Made by a program: the position numbers and the translations under genes
The notes under the pieces: generated by a model
The model's input: only the letters and a program-made list of their open reading frames with translations
What the model was told of the DNA's origin: nothing
The model's database searches: none
NCBI GenBank assembly: GCA_947561585.1
Contig: CANNZV010001125.1
Coordinates: 1-64,000, forward strand
DNA: 64,000 bases
From: Caprella mutica
Lineage: Eukaryota; Arthropoda; Malacostraca; Amphipoda; Caprellidae
Direction: 5' to 3'
Part shown: in pieces, positions 50,901 to 54,188 of the stretch
Numbering within the stretch: the stretch's first letter is position 1
Layout of the letters: each line of letters starts with the position of its first letter

Positions 50901-51709
50901 AACATTCTGAACCGAACCAGTCTGCAGAATATGTGAGATATTTGGGATATTCTCTCCGAACAATTTTGAATTAATTCCTTATATTTACATTAATTTTGCT
51001 ACGAACACTTCTGAATTAATCCCTATATTTACATTAATTTTACTACAAACAGAATGAGAGATCTCTACGAACACTTTACCAGTTTCTGCAGACTGAGAAC
51101 CGAAATTATATTAAAATGTTGCATAGCTATCAAAATGAGCGCAGTGCGTGCAGCGTGCTATAAATTATTATTTTATCATAAGAGTTTATGTTTTTAACGA
51201 GTGTTTTGAAGCTTTTACGTTTCTGTTGTTAGAGGCCGCCATTTACCTGCTTGACCCTTAATACAAAATGCTAAACAGAAATTTAAAAAATTAATGTATA
51301 TACACCTGTCTGGATATAGGTACCTAGATAATTCTTCAGAATTACCTAATCTGTTGGCTGCTAATTTCACTTTTATAATCAAAATATCTCTCAAATTATA
51401 CAGACTTGCAAATGACTTTATGAGTGACAGCAGACAGGTTCAATGTCAGGTTTAGAACTTCAGGAAAAGGACATTGGCACACTGGCAGTCTGGCACTGAT
51501 TAATGATTATACCAAGTAGTCTCAGGAAACTGATGGAATGTTTCAAAATCAGTACCTACCTACTTAATATTATTTGTACGGAGGTGAAATATATTTAAAC
51601 AAATACAAATAATTTAATTTAAGAGACATGTTAACTCACCTTGATCGTTAGAAACATCTGATTTTATTTTCTCCATCTCGACATTGTCGTTCAGCTGAGT
51701 GTCAGCCAT
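8797..51709 (-). CDS. PIP5K: Type I phosphatidylinositol 4-phosphate 5-kinase, whole gene (21 coding exons plus alternatives)
   Basis: Phosphorylates PI4P to PI(4,5)P2 at the plasma membrane, which feeds actin control, endocytosis and signalling (family knowledge). Exons 1a to 21a sum to 2,775 nt with every splice phase matching, giving 924 aa. In that numbering: KIGHRR near the start of the domain, glycine-rich GASGS 200-204, ATP-site Lys217 in FIIKT, DLKGS 282-286, MDYSLL with Asp345, IID with Asp472, and activation-loop KKKLEH with Glu484, the residue known to specify PI4P. The domain ends near 523. A long tail follows, rich in Ser, Pro and His, with PPPVPPRSP at 692-700, a possible SH3 ligand. 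Alternative pieces are exon 1b, the 7a/7b pair, a 93-bp cassette, exon 13 and two terminal exons. Homology to the PIP5K1 family is certain; the isoforms are inferred from sequence only. Confidence 0.95.
9061..9094. repeat. AAAT simple repeat
   Basis: About eight AATA/AAAT units in a row. Confidence 0.9.
9592..10028. repeat. 20-bp minisatellite (GATGTTGAAACGCGTTCAAA)
   Basis: About 20 units. The first eight or so are nearly identical and the later ones drift to GATGTTTAAACGCG and variants. Each unit holds a near-palindrome, TTGAAACGCGTTCAA. The array lies between the two candidate terminal exons of the kinase gene, so it is transcribed if exon 21b is used. Confidence 0.95.
10239..10271 (-). 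CDS. PIP5K: PIP5K terminal exon 21a (10 codons plus stop)
   Basis: The acceptor CACCTCCTCCTCTAG is followed by the codons for [10 protein letters not shown] and a TAG stop. It is phase 0, matching exon 20. A small exon like this can arise by chance; support comes from the strong pyrimidine tract and the matching phase. Exon 21b is the alternative. Confidence 0.5.
   Translation of the reverse strand, partial: TEEKLLPLGV
10408..10607. mobile_element. MITE family A with core palindrome
   Basis: Ends related to TAAGGTACGAATTATTGGTC and its complement. The centre is GGTATCCGTGATACC then TGCAGGTATCATGGATACC. Confidence 0.8.
11028..11095 (-). CDS. PIP5K: PIP5K exon 20 (C-terminal tail)
   Basis: Acceptor TTTCAACCCTCAG, donor ATG/GTGAGTG. 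Encodes [20 protein letters not shown] and then TEM; enters in phase 1 and leaves in phase 0. The SP/TP-rich text suits a regulated tail. Confidence 0.75.
11149..11349. mobile_element. MITE family A with core palindrome, flanked by TA
   Basis: Near-perfect hairpin from TA-GGGTAAATAACGAACTAT to ATAGTTCGTAACTTACCC-TA with the GGTATCCATGATACC core. It starts 54 bp upstream of the exon 20 acceptor. Confidence 0.9.
11979..12175 (-). CDS. PIP5K: PIP5K exon 19 (C-terminal tail)
   Basis: Acceptor CTCAACCCCCCCAG, donor ATAG/GTAAAC. Encodes a Ser/Thr-rich segment with [20 protein letters not shown] at its end, which reads like a conserved tail motif. Phase 2 in, phase 1 out. Confidence 0.85.
12176..13137. 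other. Intron 18, left part: no gene seen
   Basis: AT-rich intronic DNA with a TTTATTTATT stretch near 12,478 and A-rich runs. No exon or element is recognised. Confidence 0.5.
13138..13360 (+). repeat. Dispersed repeat family J, decayed
   Basis: Begins near AAAGGCCATATCGCTGAG. It contains GGAAGAAGCAGTCAGAGAGG, GAAGCCTACGA and CCTAGCGCTATCCTC in the order seen at 53.7-54.13 kb on the other strand. Confidence 0.65.
13598..13723 (-). CDS. PIP5K: PIP5K exon 18 (C-terminal tail)
   Basis: Acceptor CTCGTCCCAACCCAG, donor AGCAG/GTACACC. Encodes [20 protein letters not shown] and then a Ser/Thr run. Phase 2 in and out (126 bp), so it could be skipped without changing frame. Confidence 0.8.
13774..14484. 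other. Intron 17: no gene seen
   Basis: AT-rich with G-rich patches near 13.78-13.89 kb. No element boundaries recognised. Confidence 0.45.
14485..14702. mobile_element. MITE family B without core palindrome
   Basis: Arms with AGGACGTACACACGTAGGG and CTACGTGTGTCGGCCCT, and the CTTTCACCAGACTTTTTGC segment and its complement. The centre is plain AT-rich sequence; the GGTATCCATGATACC core is absent. Confidence 0.85.
14976..15322. repeat. 25- to 28-bp minisatellite (GGTACACATGCACCAAACCCAGATA)
   Basis: About 13 units of ACCAAACCCAGATAGGTACA type, some with TATGTACC and some with ATGCACC. The array stops about 20 bp from the donor site of exon 17. Frames read across it are repeat artefacts. Confidence 0.95.
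15341..15530 (-). CDS. PIP5K: PIP5K exon 17 (His-rich tail segment)
   Basis: Acceptor ATTGTTTCAG, donor GTGAG/GTATGTG. Encodes [20 protein letters not shown] followed by a His-rich part ([18 protein letters not shown]). Phase 1 in, phase 2 out. Charged His/Lys repeats are unusual in this kinase tail; their function is unknown. Confidence 0.85.
15656..15847. mobile_element. Inverted-repeat element, family C
   Basis: From GTGTGATAATATGCTCTTAA to AAAACATATTGTCACAATCC, with the family C hairpin body. Confidence 0.7.
15848..16699. other. Intron 16, part: no gene seen
   Basis: AT-rich intronic sequence, with GCTAGCTA-type short motifs and A-runs. Confidence 0.45.
16700..16960. mobile_element. MITE family B with core palindrome
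   Basis: Arms AGGGCCGTACACACG and CGTGTGTACGGCCCT. The full central palindrome sits between two copies of AATTATTAATTGGTATCC in inverted order. Flanked by TAG and TAA. Confidence 0.9.
16985..17195. mobile_element. Inverted-repeat element around TATAGTGAA
   Basis: AGGAAGTAGCCTCTATAGTG on the left pairs with CACTATAGAGGCTACTTCCT on the right. GACCATCAGTTTTAG and CTAATGGTCA form the loop side. Single copy in the window. Confidence 0.7.
17910..18206 (-). CDS. PIP5K: PIP5K exon 16 (proline-rich tail segment)
   Basis: Acceptor TTCAAACGTAG, donor CAGAG/GTACTAC, 297 bp, phase 1 in and out, so skippable in frame. Encodes [20 protein letters not shown], later [12 protein letters not shown] (a class II-like PxxPxR SH3 ligand), ending VAFGPTFVR. 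Confidence 0.85.
18588..18693 (-). CDS. PIP5K: PIP5K exon 15 (tail)
   Basis: Encodes [20 protein letters not shown] and [15 protein letters not shown]. Acceptor TTTTAATAG, donor AAAG/GTAATT. Phase 0 in, phase 1 out. Confidence 0.8.
18766..18884. mobile_element. Possible hAT-type MITE remnant
   Basis: Ends resemble AGGCCTATTTCATACAGAGC and CGCCAGTGTGAAAGGAGCCT, a weak inverted repeat. AACTC lies on both flanks. It is old and uncertain. Confidence 0.35.
19195..19430. repeat. A-rich tandem repeat (TTTTCTTTTGAAAAAAAAAT)
   Basis: About ten units of 20-25 bp of the form CTTTTGAAAAAAA plus TATAAT. It ends about 100 bp from the exon 14 donor. Confidence 0.85.
19534..19658 (-). CDS. PIP5K: PIP5K exon 14
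   Basis: Acceptor CCCTTTCTTCCCCAG, donor GCTCAG/GTTAGG. Encodes [20 protein letters not shown] onward to GLPTSPLAQ. The basic SPSRRR motif directly follows the kinase fold in family members. Phase 1 in, phase 0 out. Confidence 0.9.
20045..20272. mobile_element. MITE family B without core palindrome
   Basis: TAA-AGGGCCGTACACACG at the left; CTACGTGTGTACTTCCCGT at the right. The core palindrome is missing. Confidence 0.85.
20273..20857. other. Intron 13, part: no gene seen
   Basis: AT-rich intronic sequence, nothing recognised. Confidence 0.5.
20858..20920 (-). CDS. PIP5K: PIP5K exon 13, probable 63-bp cassette
   Basis: Acceptor TGCCCTTGTAG, donor ATAG/GTATGTG. Encodes [20 protein letters not shown] and I. 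Phase 1 in and out, so skipping keeps frame. The skipped join reads [13 protein letters not shown], closer to the usual family sequence at this place, which suggests the exon is optional. Confidence 0.7.
21101..21413. mobile_element. MITE family B with core palindrome in tandem
   Basis: TAA-AGGGCCGTGCACACG to ACGTGTGTACCGCCCT-TAA. The centre has two successive GGTAT...ATACC palindromes, at about 21,215-21,253 and 21,275-21,313, separated by AACTAAAATAAATAATT. Confidence 0.9.
21414..22067. other. Intron 12, part: no gene seen
   Basis: AT-rich intronic sequence without recognised elements. Confidence 0.5.
22068..22155 (-). CDS. PIP5K: PIP5K exon 12 (end of the kinase domain)
   Basis: Acceptor CCTCCTTTTCCAG, donor TTCCC/GTAAGT. 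Encodes [20 protein letters not shown] and ETVFKRIPS, the conserved last part of the kinase fold. Phase 0 in, phase 1 out. Confidence 0.95.
22195..22402. mobile_element. MITE family A, core slightly decayed
   Basis: TA-GGGTAAATTACGAATAATC to ATTATTCGTAATTTACCC-TA; centre GGTATCCATGATAACTTCAG then GTATCATGGATACC. It lies 39 bp upstream of the exon 12 acceptor. Confidence 0.9.
22415..22660. mobile_element. Inverted-repeat element, family F
   Basis: GTGAAACTCCTGAGTTATGA on the left and TCATAACTCATTAGTTTCAGTG on the right; ATAGAAAATGATAGGCG and TTTTATCATAGAAAACTATT inside. A related copy lies at 37.27-37.50 kb. Confidence 0.65.
22942..23151. mobile_element. MITE family A, decayed
   Basis: TA-GGGTAACTTTTAAGTTATC to ATAACTCAGAACCTACCC-TA with a shortened core. 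The right end merges into the minisatellite that follows. Confidence 0.75.
23138..23413. repeat. 34-bp minisatellite beside the exon 11 donor
   Basis: Eight copies of AGAACCTACCCTAGTACATA-GGTAAAGATTAAGT. The first unit overlaps the end of the neighbouring family A element (AGAACCTACCCTA), so the array seems to have grown from that junction. The last unit ends about 5 bp from the exon 11 donor. Confidence 0.95.
23418..23550 (-). CDS. PIP5K: PIP5K exon 11 (metal-binding Asp and activation loop)
   Basis: Encodes [20 protein letters not shown], then [20 protein letters not shown] and VTDG. IID supplies the metal-binding Asp472 and KKKLEH the basic patch and Glu484 of the activation loop. Donor GGG/GTGAGC. 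Phase 2 in, phase 0 out. Confidence 0.95.
23977..24078 (-). CDS. PIP5K: PIP5K exon 10
   Basis: Acceptor TTATTCCCCAG, donor GTGCC/GTGAGT. Encodes [20 protein letters not shown] and [13 protein letters not shown]. The HSTAMESIQ block is conserved in the type I family. Phase 2 in and out. Confidence 0.95.
24381..24754 (-). CDS. PIP5K: PIP5K exon 9 (catalytic MDYSLL)
   Basis: Acceptor CATGCATTGCAG, donor AGCAG/GTTAGT. Encodes [20 protein letters not shown] and [17 protein letters not shown], then a low-complexity Gly/Glu/Ser insert of about 55 residues. Phase 0 in, phase 2 out. Confidence 0.95.
24805..24850. mobile_element. Family A remnant near exon 8
   Basis: GAAGTTACGAATTATTGGTC followed by CTTCACATCTT is one end of a family A element. 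It lies within the intron about 10 bp beyond the exon 8 donor. Confidence 0.6.
24860..24964 (-). CDS. PIP5K: PIP5K exon 8 (DLKGS)
   Basis: Acceptor CTTACACGCACAG, donor GAAAG/GTAAGC. Encodes [20 protein letters not shown] and [15 protein letters not shown], a signature of the family. Phase 0 in and out. Confidence 0.95.
24965..26481. other. Intron between exon 8 and the 93-bp cassette: no other gene
   Basis: AT-rich. At 25,590-25,670 a lone GGTATCATGGATAC and a partner TGTATCATATATACC suggest a decayed core palindrome. Confidence 0.45.
26482..26574 (-). CDS. PIP5K: Probable 93-bp cassette exon of PIP5K
   Basis: Minus-strand acceptor CGTTGATGCAG and donor GATCAG/GTCTAG enclose 31 open codons: [20 protein letters not shown] then [11 protein letters not shown]. 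Codon use looks coding. It starts and ends in phase 0, exactly what is needed between exon 7 and exon 8, so inclusion adds 31 residues between residues 256 and 257, inside the catalytic domain. Without it the join aligns with known PIP5Ks, so it is an optional insert. I do not recognise the peptide. The donor is weak, as is common for regulated exons. It could instead belong to another transcript. Confidence 0.6.
26790..26835 (+). repeat. Family J fragment
   Basis: CTTCTTCGGAACCGAAGGAT with ATATCGCTGATG matches the edge of family J near 54.1 kb. Confidence 0.45.
26985..27070. mobile_element. Family A remnant
   Basis: GTAAGTTCTGAGCCATCGAA, CCACATTTC and GTTTACCCTAG resemble the two ends of a family A copy with the middle lost. 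Confidence 0.5.
27350..27515. mobile_element. MITE family A, ends decayed, core kept
   Basis: CAGTTTTCAGTTATCGG to GAAAATGTGGACCGTCCGAT; centre ATCCATGATACTTGCAGGTA then TCATGGATACCGAATAAAAT. This arm matches the unit of the satellite at 33.8 kb. Confidence 0.75.
27516..28292. other. Intron, no gene seen
   Basis: AT-rich intronic DNA. A 78-aa plus-strand frame here has no recognisable motif and lies inside the kinase intron. Confidence 0.5.
28293..28352 (-). CDS. PIP5K: PIP5K exon 7b, duplicate of exon 7a
   Basis: Acceptor TTCGCATGTCAG after a pyrimidine-rich stretch; donor TTCCAG/GTGACG. Encodes [20 protein letters not shown], 20 codons, phase 0 in and out. It matches exon 7a at 13 of 20 residues and keeps N-x-x-QN-x-RT-x-LPKFFGL. 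The two are the same size and 121 bp apart, as in mutually exclusive tandem exons. Using both would repeat a kinase-domain segment. Confidence 0.8.
28474..28533 (-). CDS. PIP5K: PIP5K exon 7a
   Basis: Acceptor CTTCCACTCCGCAG, donor ACCAG/GTGAGA. Encodes [20 protein letters not shown], the standard family sequence at this point. Phase 0 in and out. Confidence 0.95.
28566..28762. mobile_element. MITE family A with shortened core, flanked by TA
   Basis: TA-GGGTAAATTACGAGTTATC to ATAATTCGTAATTTAC-TA. The core is trimmed to GGTATCCATGATACCTGGAT-ACC. It starts 33 bp upstream of the exon 7a acceptor. Confidence 0.9.
29155..29264 (-). CDS. PIP5K: PIP5K exon 6 (glycine-rich loop, ATP-site Lys)
   Basis: Acceptor TCTCTTTTTCAG, donor TATATG/GTGAGAG. 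Encodes [20 protein letters not shown] then [16 protein letters not shown]: glycine-rich loop and Lys217. Phase 1 in, phase 0 out. Confidence 0.95.
29268..30118. repeat. 29- to 40-bp minisatellite running into the exon 6 acceptor
   Basis: About 27 units of GAGATACTATTGTGGAACAG plus GTA(CCTACTA)TCAGAGAAA. Units at 29.3-29.9 kb vary in length (29, 37, 40 bp). Six consecutive units at 29.90-30.10 kb share the GAAACGAGATAC, AACAGCTACT form. The first unit overlaps the pyrimidine tract of exon 6's acceptor. Frames across it are artefacts. Confidence 0.95.
30321..30436 (-). CDS. PIP5K: PIP5K exon 5
   Basis: Acceptor TTTCCTTTTTCAG, donor CCAG/GTAACC. Encodes [20 protein letters not shown] then [18 protein letters not shown]. 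Phase 2 in, phase 1 out. Confidence 0.95.
30668..30843 (-). CDS. PIP5K: PIP5K exon 4
   Basis: Acceptor GTTCCATCCAG, donor TTTAG/GTGAGT. Encodes [40 protein letters not shown] and TPAHPYSEF: the dimer and N-terminal part of the kinase domain. Phase 0 in, phase 2 out. Confidence 0.95.
31080..31190. mobile_element. Family A remnant (right half)
   Basis: CTTATATGACCAAAGATGTG, CTGACCAATAATTTGTAACT and TACCCTAAC form one arm. The left arm is not recognisable. Confidence 0.65.
31284..31463 (-). CDS. PIP5K: PIP5K exon 3
   Basis: Acceptor CATTTAAAAG, donor AAAAAG/GTACAC. Encodes [20 protein letters not shown] and, at the end, [20 protein letters not shown], the conserved entry to the kinase domain. 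Phase 0 in and out. Confidence 0.9.
31710..31765 (-). CDS. PIP5K: PIP5K exon 2, common acceptor for both 5' exons
   Basis: Acceptor TTTACTTTACAG, donor GTAGAT/GTGAGT. Completes a split Asp codon and encodes [18 protein letters not shown]. Phase 1 in, phase 0 out. Both exon 1a and exon 1b end in phase 1 with a single G, so either can join here. Confidence 0.85.
31832..32045. mobile_element. MITE family A with core palindrome
   Basis: GTAGGATACGAATTATTGGA to CCGATAATTCGGAGCTTACC. The core is GGTGTCCATGATACC plus an extra GGAGGC, then TGCAGGTATCATGGATACC. It lies about 66 bp upstream of the exon 2 acceptor. Confidence 0.85.
32085..32292. repeat. 25-bp minisatellite (TCAATATGAATGACTATTCC)
   Basis: Seven or so units of ATGAATGACTATTCCATGCC plus TCAAT; the edge units carry TACTTAAC instead. 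Confidence 0.95.
32897..33095. mobile_element. MITE family A, half core
   Basis: TA-GGGTAAGTTACGAATTATA to CGATAACTCAGAACTTACCC-TA. Only the right half of the core (TTGCAGGTATCATGGAT) remains. Confidence 0.85.
33096..33689. other. Intron 1: imperfect direct repeats, no gene
   Basis: GACGTCAGTAGGGGTACGAC-ATTAGAT at about 33,401 recurs as GACGTCATTGGGGCTAAAAC-ATTAGAT at about 33,508. The 74-aa frame here has no motif. Confidence 0.5.
33690..34175. repeat. 63-bp satellite derived from family A
   Basis: After a family A-like left arm with GGTATCCATGATATC, six units of about 63 bp follow, each holding TGCAGGTATCATGGATACC-GAATAAAATAACGAGTTAAT. Each unit is the right half of the family A core plus its adjoining arm, as in the 27.4- and 35.3-kb elements. 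Confidence 0.9.
34545..34625 (+). repeat. Family J fragment
   Basis: ATGCTCATAGATGCCGAAAA-GCTACTC matches the central part of family J. Confidence 0.5.
34626..35200. other. Intron 1: no gene seen
   Basis: AT-rich, nothing recognised. Confidence 0.5.
35202..35410. mobile_element. MITE family A with core palindrome
   Basis: TA-GGGAAAGTTACGAAATATAG to TTCGTAACTTACTC. The core is GGTATCCATGATACC then TGCAGGCATCATGGAAGCC. Confidence 0.85.
35786..35930. mobile_element. MITE family A without core palindrome
   Basis: TATGGTAAGTTACGAATTAT to GATAATTCGTATCTCACCCC with a short AT-rich centre. Confidence 0.8.
36058..36130 (+). repeat. Family J fragment
   Basis: GGGAACAAAAGGTCAGGGGA and AAATACAAGGGACTTCAAAG match the 5' part of family J. 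Confidence 0.5.
36415..36605. repeat. Direct repeat pair
   Basis: CACTAGTCATTTAAAAGGCA-TATGGCACAGGCTAT at about 36,423 is repeated at about 36,549, in otherwise AT-rich DNA. Confidence 0.75.
36606..37265. other. Intron 1: no gene seen
   Basis: AT-rich with no recognised feature. Confidence 0.5.
37266..37500. mobile_element. Inverted-repeat element, family F
   Basis: AGTGAAACTCCTGAATTATGA at the left matches the 22.4-kb copy. The inner part has ATGATTAAAATCATAGAAAAC and TATCATTTTCTATGATTTAA. Confidence 0.6.
37700..37832. other. GC-rich island with nested stems
   Basis: A GC-rich patch in AT-rich DNA. CACGG at 37,748 pairs with CCGTG at 37,824; GTGTGCC at 37,752 with GGCACGC at 37,788; GGCA at 37,761 with TGCC at 37,777. 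It may be a structured RNA, a SINE body or a retroelement 3' fragment. No known RNA family is recognised. Confidence 0.35.
37852..38066. mobile_element. MITE family A with alternative core
   Basis: TA-GGGTGGGTTACGAATTATC to ATAATTCGTAACTTACCC-TA. The centre is GTGCTATCTAATA, a GC-rich loop (TCTCGCCGGGTTTGCAGA), then TATTAGATAGCAC. Confidence 0.9.
38067..38884. other. Intron 1: no gene seen
   Basis: AT-rich with no recognised feature. Confidence 0.5.
38885..39062. mobile_element. Short inverted-repeat element
   Basis: CTATACTAGCAGATAAAATG-CCGCGTTTTAACACCGC at the left pairs with GCGGTAAAAAAGCGGAGTTT-TATCTTCTGGTATAG at the right. The inner CAGTTAAATGAATGGGATG and CCATTCATTCAACCG also pair. 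MITE-like, single copy here. Confidence 0.75.
39205..39315. repeat. Short tandem of ACACACAGATGTGTCATAGG
   Basis: Four imperfect units of 20-30 bp, each with a small palindrome ACACAGATGTGT. Confidence 0.8.
39450..41005. repeat. 30-bp satellite with 330-bp higher-order units
   Basis: About 50 monomers of AAGTAACCTTTCATTGTAAC-ACTGCTGTGG. In 39.45-40.36 kb the monomer variants recur with a 330-bp period (11 monomers). Variant markers such as GGGAGATATAACCTTTTATT occur near 39,486, 39,816, 40,146 and 40,314. The 40.37-41.0 kb part is less ordered. Because 30 is a multiple of 3, long open frames such as [11 protein letters not shown] repeats appear on the minus strand. I treat these as artefacts. 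Confidence 0.97.
41006..41696. other. Intron 1: no gene seen
   Basis: Very AT-rich, nothing recognised. Confidence 0.5.
41697..41850. mobile_element. Half of a family A element next to a family J fragment
   Basis: TA-GGGTAAGTTCCAAGTTATCG and CACATTTTCGATCGTATAA form a left arm. It is followed by AGGAATGAATACAAGGGACT of family J. The right arm is missing. Confidence 0.6.
42010..42250. mobile_element. MITE family A, short core
   Basis: GGTAAGTTCCTAGGTATCGG at the left; two successive right-end-like segments (GAAAATGTGGAATC, GAAAATGTGTATATG). Centre CAATTCGTGGTATCATGGAT then ACGAATTG. Confidence 0.7.
42251..43117. other. Intron 1: no gene seen
   Basis: AT-rich with no recognised feature. Confidence 0.5.
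43118..44033. repeat. 21-bp minisatellite (CAGCTGATCAATAAGACTTAA)
   Basis: About 43 units. The constant part is CAGCTGATCA, two overlapping 6-bp palindromes; the rest varies (ATAAGACGCAA, GTAAGACTTAA, TAAAGACTTAA). It ends about 135 bp from the exon 1b donor. Since 21 is a multiple of 3, frames such as LLRLIDQ repeats are artefacts. Confidence 0.97.
44169..45375 (-). CDS. PIP5K: PIP5K alternative 5' exon 1b, Src-like N-terminus
   Basis: An open frame of 402 codons starts [11 protein letters not shown] and ends LSN plus one G, at donor AATG/GTGAGTT. That phase 1 end matches exon 2, as exon 1a does. An in-frame TGA lies 9 bp before the ATG. Gly2 and Ser6 followed by Arg fit the N-myristoylation consensus, and the stretch resembles the Src start MGSNKSKPK. 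The rest is polar, Ser-rich and probably disordered, with [10 protein letters not shown] at residues 326-335 and many RxxS sites. No domain is recognised. A joined protein would be about 1,303 aa. It could also be an internal exon, because an acceptor GATTAG/AGATGG would join exon 1a in frame. Coding status is secure; the link to PIP5K is inferred. Confidence 0.75.
45376..48884. other. Intron 1 / upstream of exon 1b: no other gene seen
   Basis: AT-rich. If exon 1b is a first exon, its promoter should lie in 45.38-45.9 kb; no clear motif is seen. Confidence 0.4.
48885..50450. repeat. Old fragments related to the 180-bp element
   Basis: GTCTGCAAAATATGAGACAT with TTTTCTGTGCAAACAATC near 48,886, AACCAGTCTGGGACATTTTT near 49,446, and a third set near 50,370 resemble the 50,917 element in order. 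They alternate with another repeat (CCAATTAATTGGCTTA, GAGCCAAATTGGCTTGGCTC) near 48.5 and 49.6 kb. Confidence 0.5.
50880..51275. repeat. Dispersed repeat, paralogous to 120-360, with an insertion
   Basis: CATTCTGAACCGAA precedes and ATGTTGCATAGCTAT follows the 180-bp element. GTTAGAGGCCGCCATTTACC lies further right, as at 298-345. Confidence 0.75.
50917..51096. mobile_element. 180-bp nonautonomous element with 8-bp target duplication
   Basis: Ends CCAGTCTGCAGAA and its complement TTCTGCAGACTG(A). GAACCGAA is duplicated at 50,909-50,916 and 51,097-51,104. An 8-bp duplication is typical of hAT-type transposition. A second copy is at 56,664. Confidence 0.9.
51640..51709 (-). CDS. PIP5K: PIP5K first coding exon 1a
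   Basis: ATG at 51,709 in the context TTTTCCAAGATGGC; 23 codons, [20 protein letters not shown] then NDQ, plus one G before donor GTGAGTT. Joins exon 2 in phase (Asp codon completed). Short, acidic, no domain. Confidence 0.8.
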
Positions 51710-52000
51710 CTTGGAAAATTAATCCACGTAATCCAGATTCGTTAAATTCTACGATGACATAAAACTCACATGTTAATATGAAAGTAAAATTGAATCACTA
51801 CCTATGCTATTTTATTTACTAACTGCACGACACCACTACCGGGAAACACATATAGGTAGACACTCACACACCCTCCCTCACAATAGCTGAAAGACAACTG
51901 AAACGCGCGTGCGTCCTCACCCTCGACAAAAAACATTTTCCGCCCACCATTCAATAGATTTACATTGTTCATTTTAACACCTTATAAAACTTACTTTCTA
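51710..52000 (-). promoter_or_regulatory. 5' UTR and promoter region of PIP5K isoform a
   Basis: Upstream of exon 1a, 51,820-51,950 is less AT-rich than its surroundings (CACGACACCACTACCGGG, ACGCGCGTGCGTCCTC). No TATA box is evident. The transcription start cannot be placed. Confidence 0.35.
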
Positions 52001-52539
52001 ATATAAATTTAATTATAAATAAGTAACACTATTTCCTTATTATTCAATTTATGTTTTACTGCATTATCATAGTTTGTTCGAAACTTACGAATTCTCATAT
52101 TGATCCACACAATTTCAATCACATGATGGAATTAGAATTGAATGTTTATACATTGACTAAATATGATATAAATTATTTACACATTAAAATTTTGATATTG
52201 TTCTTTGTATCTGAATTAATAGAACAGATATTCTATATAGTTTGCTCTACGAATGAATTCAGAGTTCTTCGATCATGATAGCGATAGAGTTATAGATTTA
52301 TACATATATTATTATGTATACATATAAATGTAAATGAAATAACAACTGGAAAAAAATGCAAATGAAATATTAGAATTCTGTTCAGTTAGCTAATCATACG
52401 TGATTCTTTAAAATAGATTTTGTTTTATGAAACCCATTATGAAAATCATCTCGCGTACCTACACGTTATATTTTTTATTATGTATTCATATTTTAAAAGA
52501 TAATTTTGGTTTATTTAAAAAACAAATTTTGGGGAGGTG

Positions 52540-52892
52540 AGCTAGACTGGCTGTGTGACGTGTGGGGCAAGTGAGGAGTCGTTGGAGCACTTTGTTTTGG
52601 AGTGCCAGGGTTTGCTGGATTTCAGAGATAGGTATGTTTCATGTGGACACGATTGAGGGGATTGCTGTGTTTTCGGAGTGGAGATGTCAGGAACTCTTTC
52701 CAGTTCTTGGGGAAGGCATGGGCAGCTATATGTGCTGCTATGGGTCAGCTCCCCGGGGGGTAGAAGATGTGAAGTAGTGGATGGGGTGAAGGCCCTGCGG
52801 AAGAAGTTTTTGTTTGGAGGTGGTGGATGCTTTGTGTTGGAGGAGCTGGTGACGTTGCAAAGCCTGTACCAACCACAACATTTTTTTTAGAG
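52540..52892 (+). pseudogene. 3' fragment of a non-LTR retrotransposon
   Basis: The frame at 52,546-52,640 reads CVTCGASEESLEHFVLECQG then LLDFRDRY, the C-x2-C-x8-H-x4-C pattern found at the C-terminus of many non-LTR ORF2 proteins. More GC-rich than its flanks, with stops and frame changes after the motif. No reverse transcriptase part is present, so it is 5'-truncated. Confidence 0.65.
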
Positions 52893-53708
52893 ATAATAGT
52901 AGTACTACATCGATGTAAGAACTATGATTACAAGAAGAATACAAGAAGCGATAATTTATGACAAAATAATTTTCTTCTTTAAGACATATGCCTCCAAACA
53001 ATATATTATTGATGAAATCATTAATTGCAGGTGCTTAATTAATTTCTGATATTTAAAATTAAGATATAACGAAATTCAATAATAAATCGAAATGAGGACT
53101 AAATTCCCAACAAACATATGAATGTCGATTCGATGCCGTTTGCTGTCGAATTCGTAGCGCTAACGGTGGGTATCGACTTAGCAACCATTTCGATTCATAG
53201 TAGATATCGGAATGTCTGTTTCTAAATGATATCTGAATTTACACTTCGGATAGAAACACGAAAACCGATACATGGTTTTAACAGCATCATCTTGACGTCG
53301 GCATGTCTGTTTCCAAACGATATCTGAATTTATACTTCGACCAGATGTACGAAAACAGATACGTAGTTTTAAAAGAATCGTTTCGAATTTGGAAATTCAT
53401 TCTCCTATCTCCCTGTTTTATAATATGTATAGAAATGTAGAAATTATTTCTATTCAATTGGATTGTACCTTTCTATATAACGTACGTAATGCTCCCTTTA
53501 AACGACAGTTGAAAAGGTACGATGGGACATTAGCACACTAGTGCTATTGTACACTGAATCAACGTAAAGTAAGCGATACTGGAACATTGGTTATTGAACA
53601 GTGTTCCTCCAGTACCGTGAAAATGAAATGGGTAACCAATCAAGTGATTTTTCGATGGTCAGTGCATTTATTGTTATGAATCTATTCTAAACTGCTTATT
53701 GTGAATAA
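52893..53708. other. No gene seen
   Basis: AT-rich. A short direct repeat (CGGAATGTCTGTTTC / CGGCATGTCTGTTTC, then ATATCTGAATTTA) lies at about 53,209 and 53,299. Confidence 0.5.
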
Positions 53709-54125
53709 GCACCGAGGGGTTCCTGAAGCTGTCTTTGGTGAATGGAAGAGAAGGGGTGGCGTGCCTTGGGTCCCAAACTGTTGTAATTTGGATCACGGTC
53801 GTCTATTTTATGTTTATCATGTTTTTAACTCTCCATGCAGTTTTAGAGGATAGCGCTAGGGTTATTTTGTGTTAGGTAGACTCGTAGGCTTCATTTACTA
53901 TTACCTCTTCACTTCTCCCTTCCATCCTTGAGTGCAGCCACCGGTGCTTGTGATTATTTTTGTCACATTCTTCGGTAAGTGAAAGCATTCACGGAGCAGC
54001 TTTTTAGCATCCATGAGCGTCGTGACTTTGTCCATGTGGCCACTTTCCTTTCTGACTGCTTCTTCCAGTCCCTTGTATTTCATTTCCTTTTGACGTCAGC
54101 GACATGGATTTTGGTTCCGAAGCAG
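53709..54125 (-). repeat. Dispersed repeat family J, longest copy
   Basis: On the minus strand it runs from about TGTCTGCTTCGGAACC to AGCTTCAGGAACCCC. It holds a 60-codon frame (53,901-54,083) with KVTTLMDAKKLLRECFHLPK. Partial copies occur at 4.8, 13.2, 26.8, 34.55, 36.06 and 41.8 kb. The peptide is not recognised; it may be the remains of a transposon protein. Confidence 0.65.
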
Positions 54126-54188
54126 ACATTAAACCTCTACTAAACGTCAATACTTAAAAGTTGATGGGCTATTTAACATGTTCCATTT

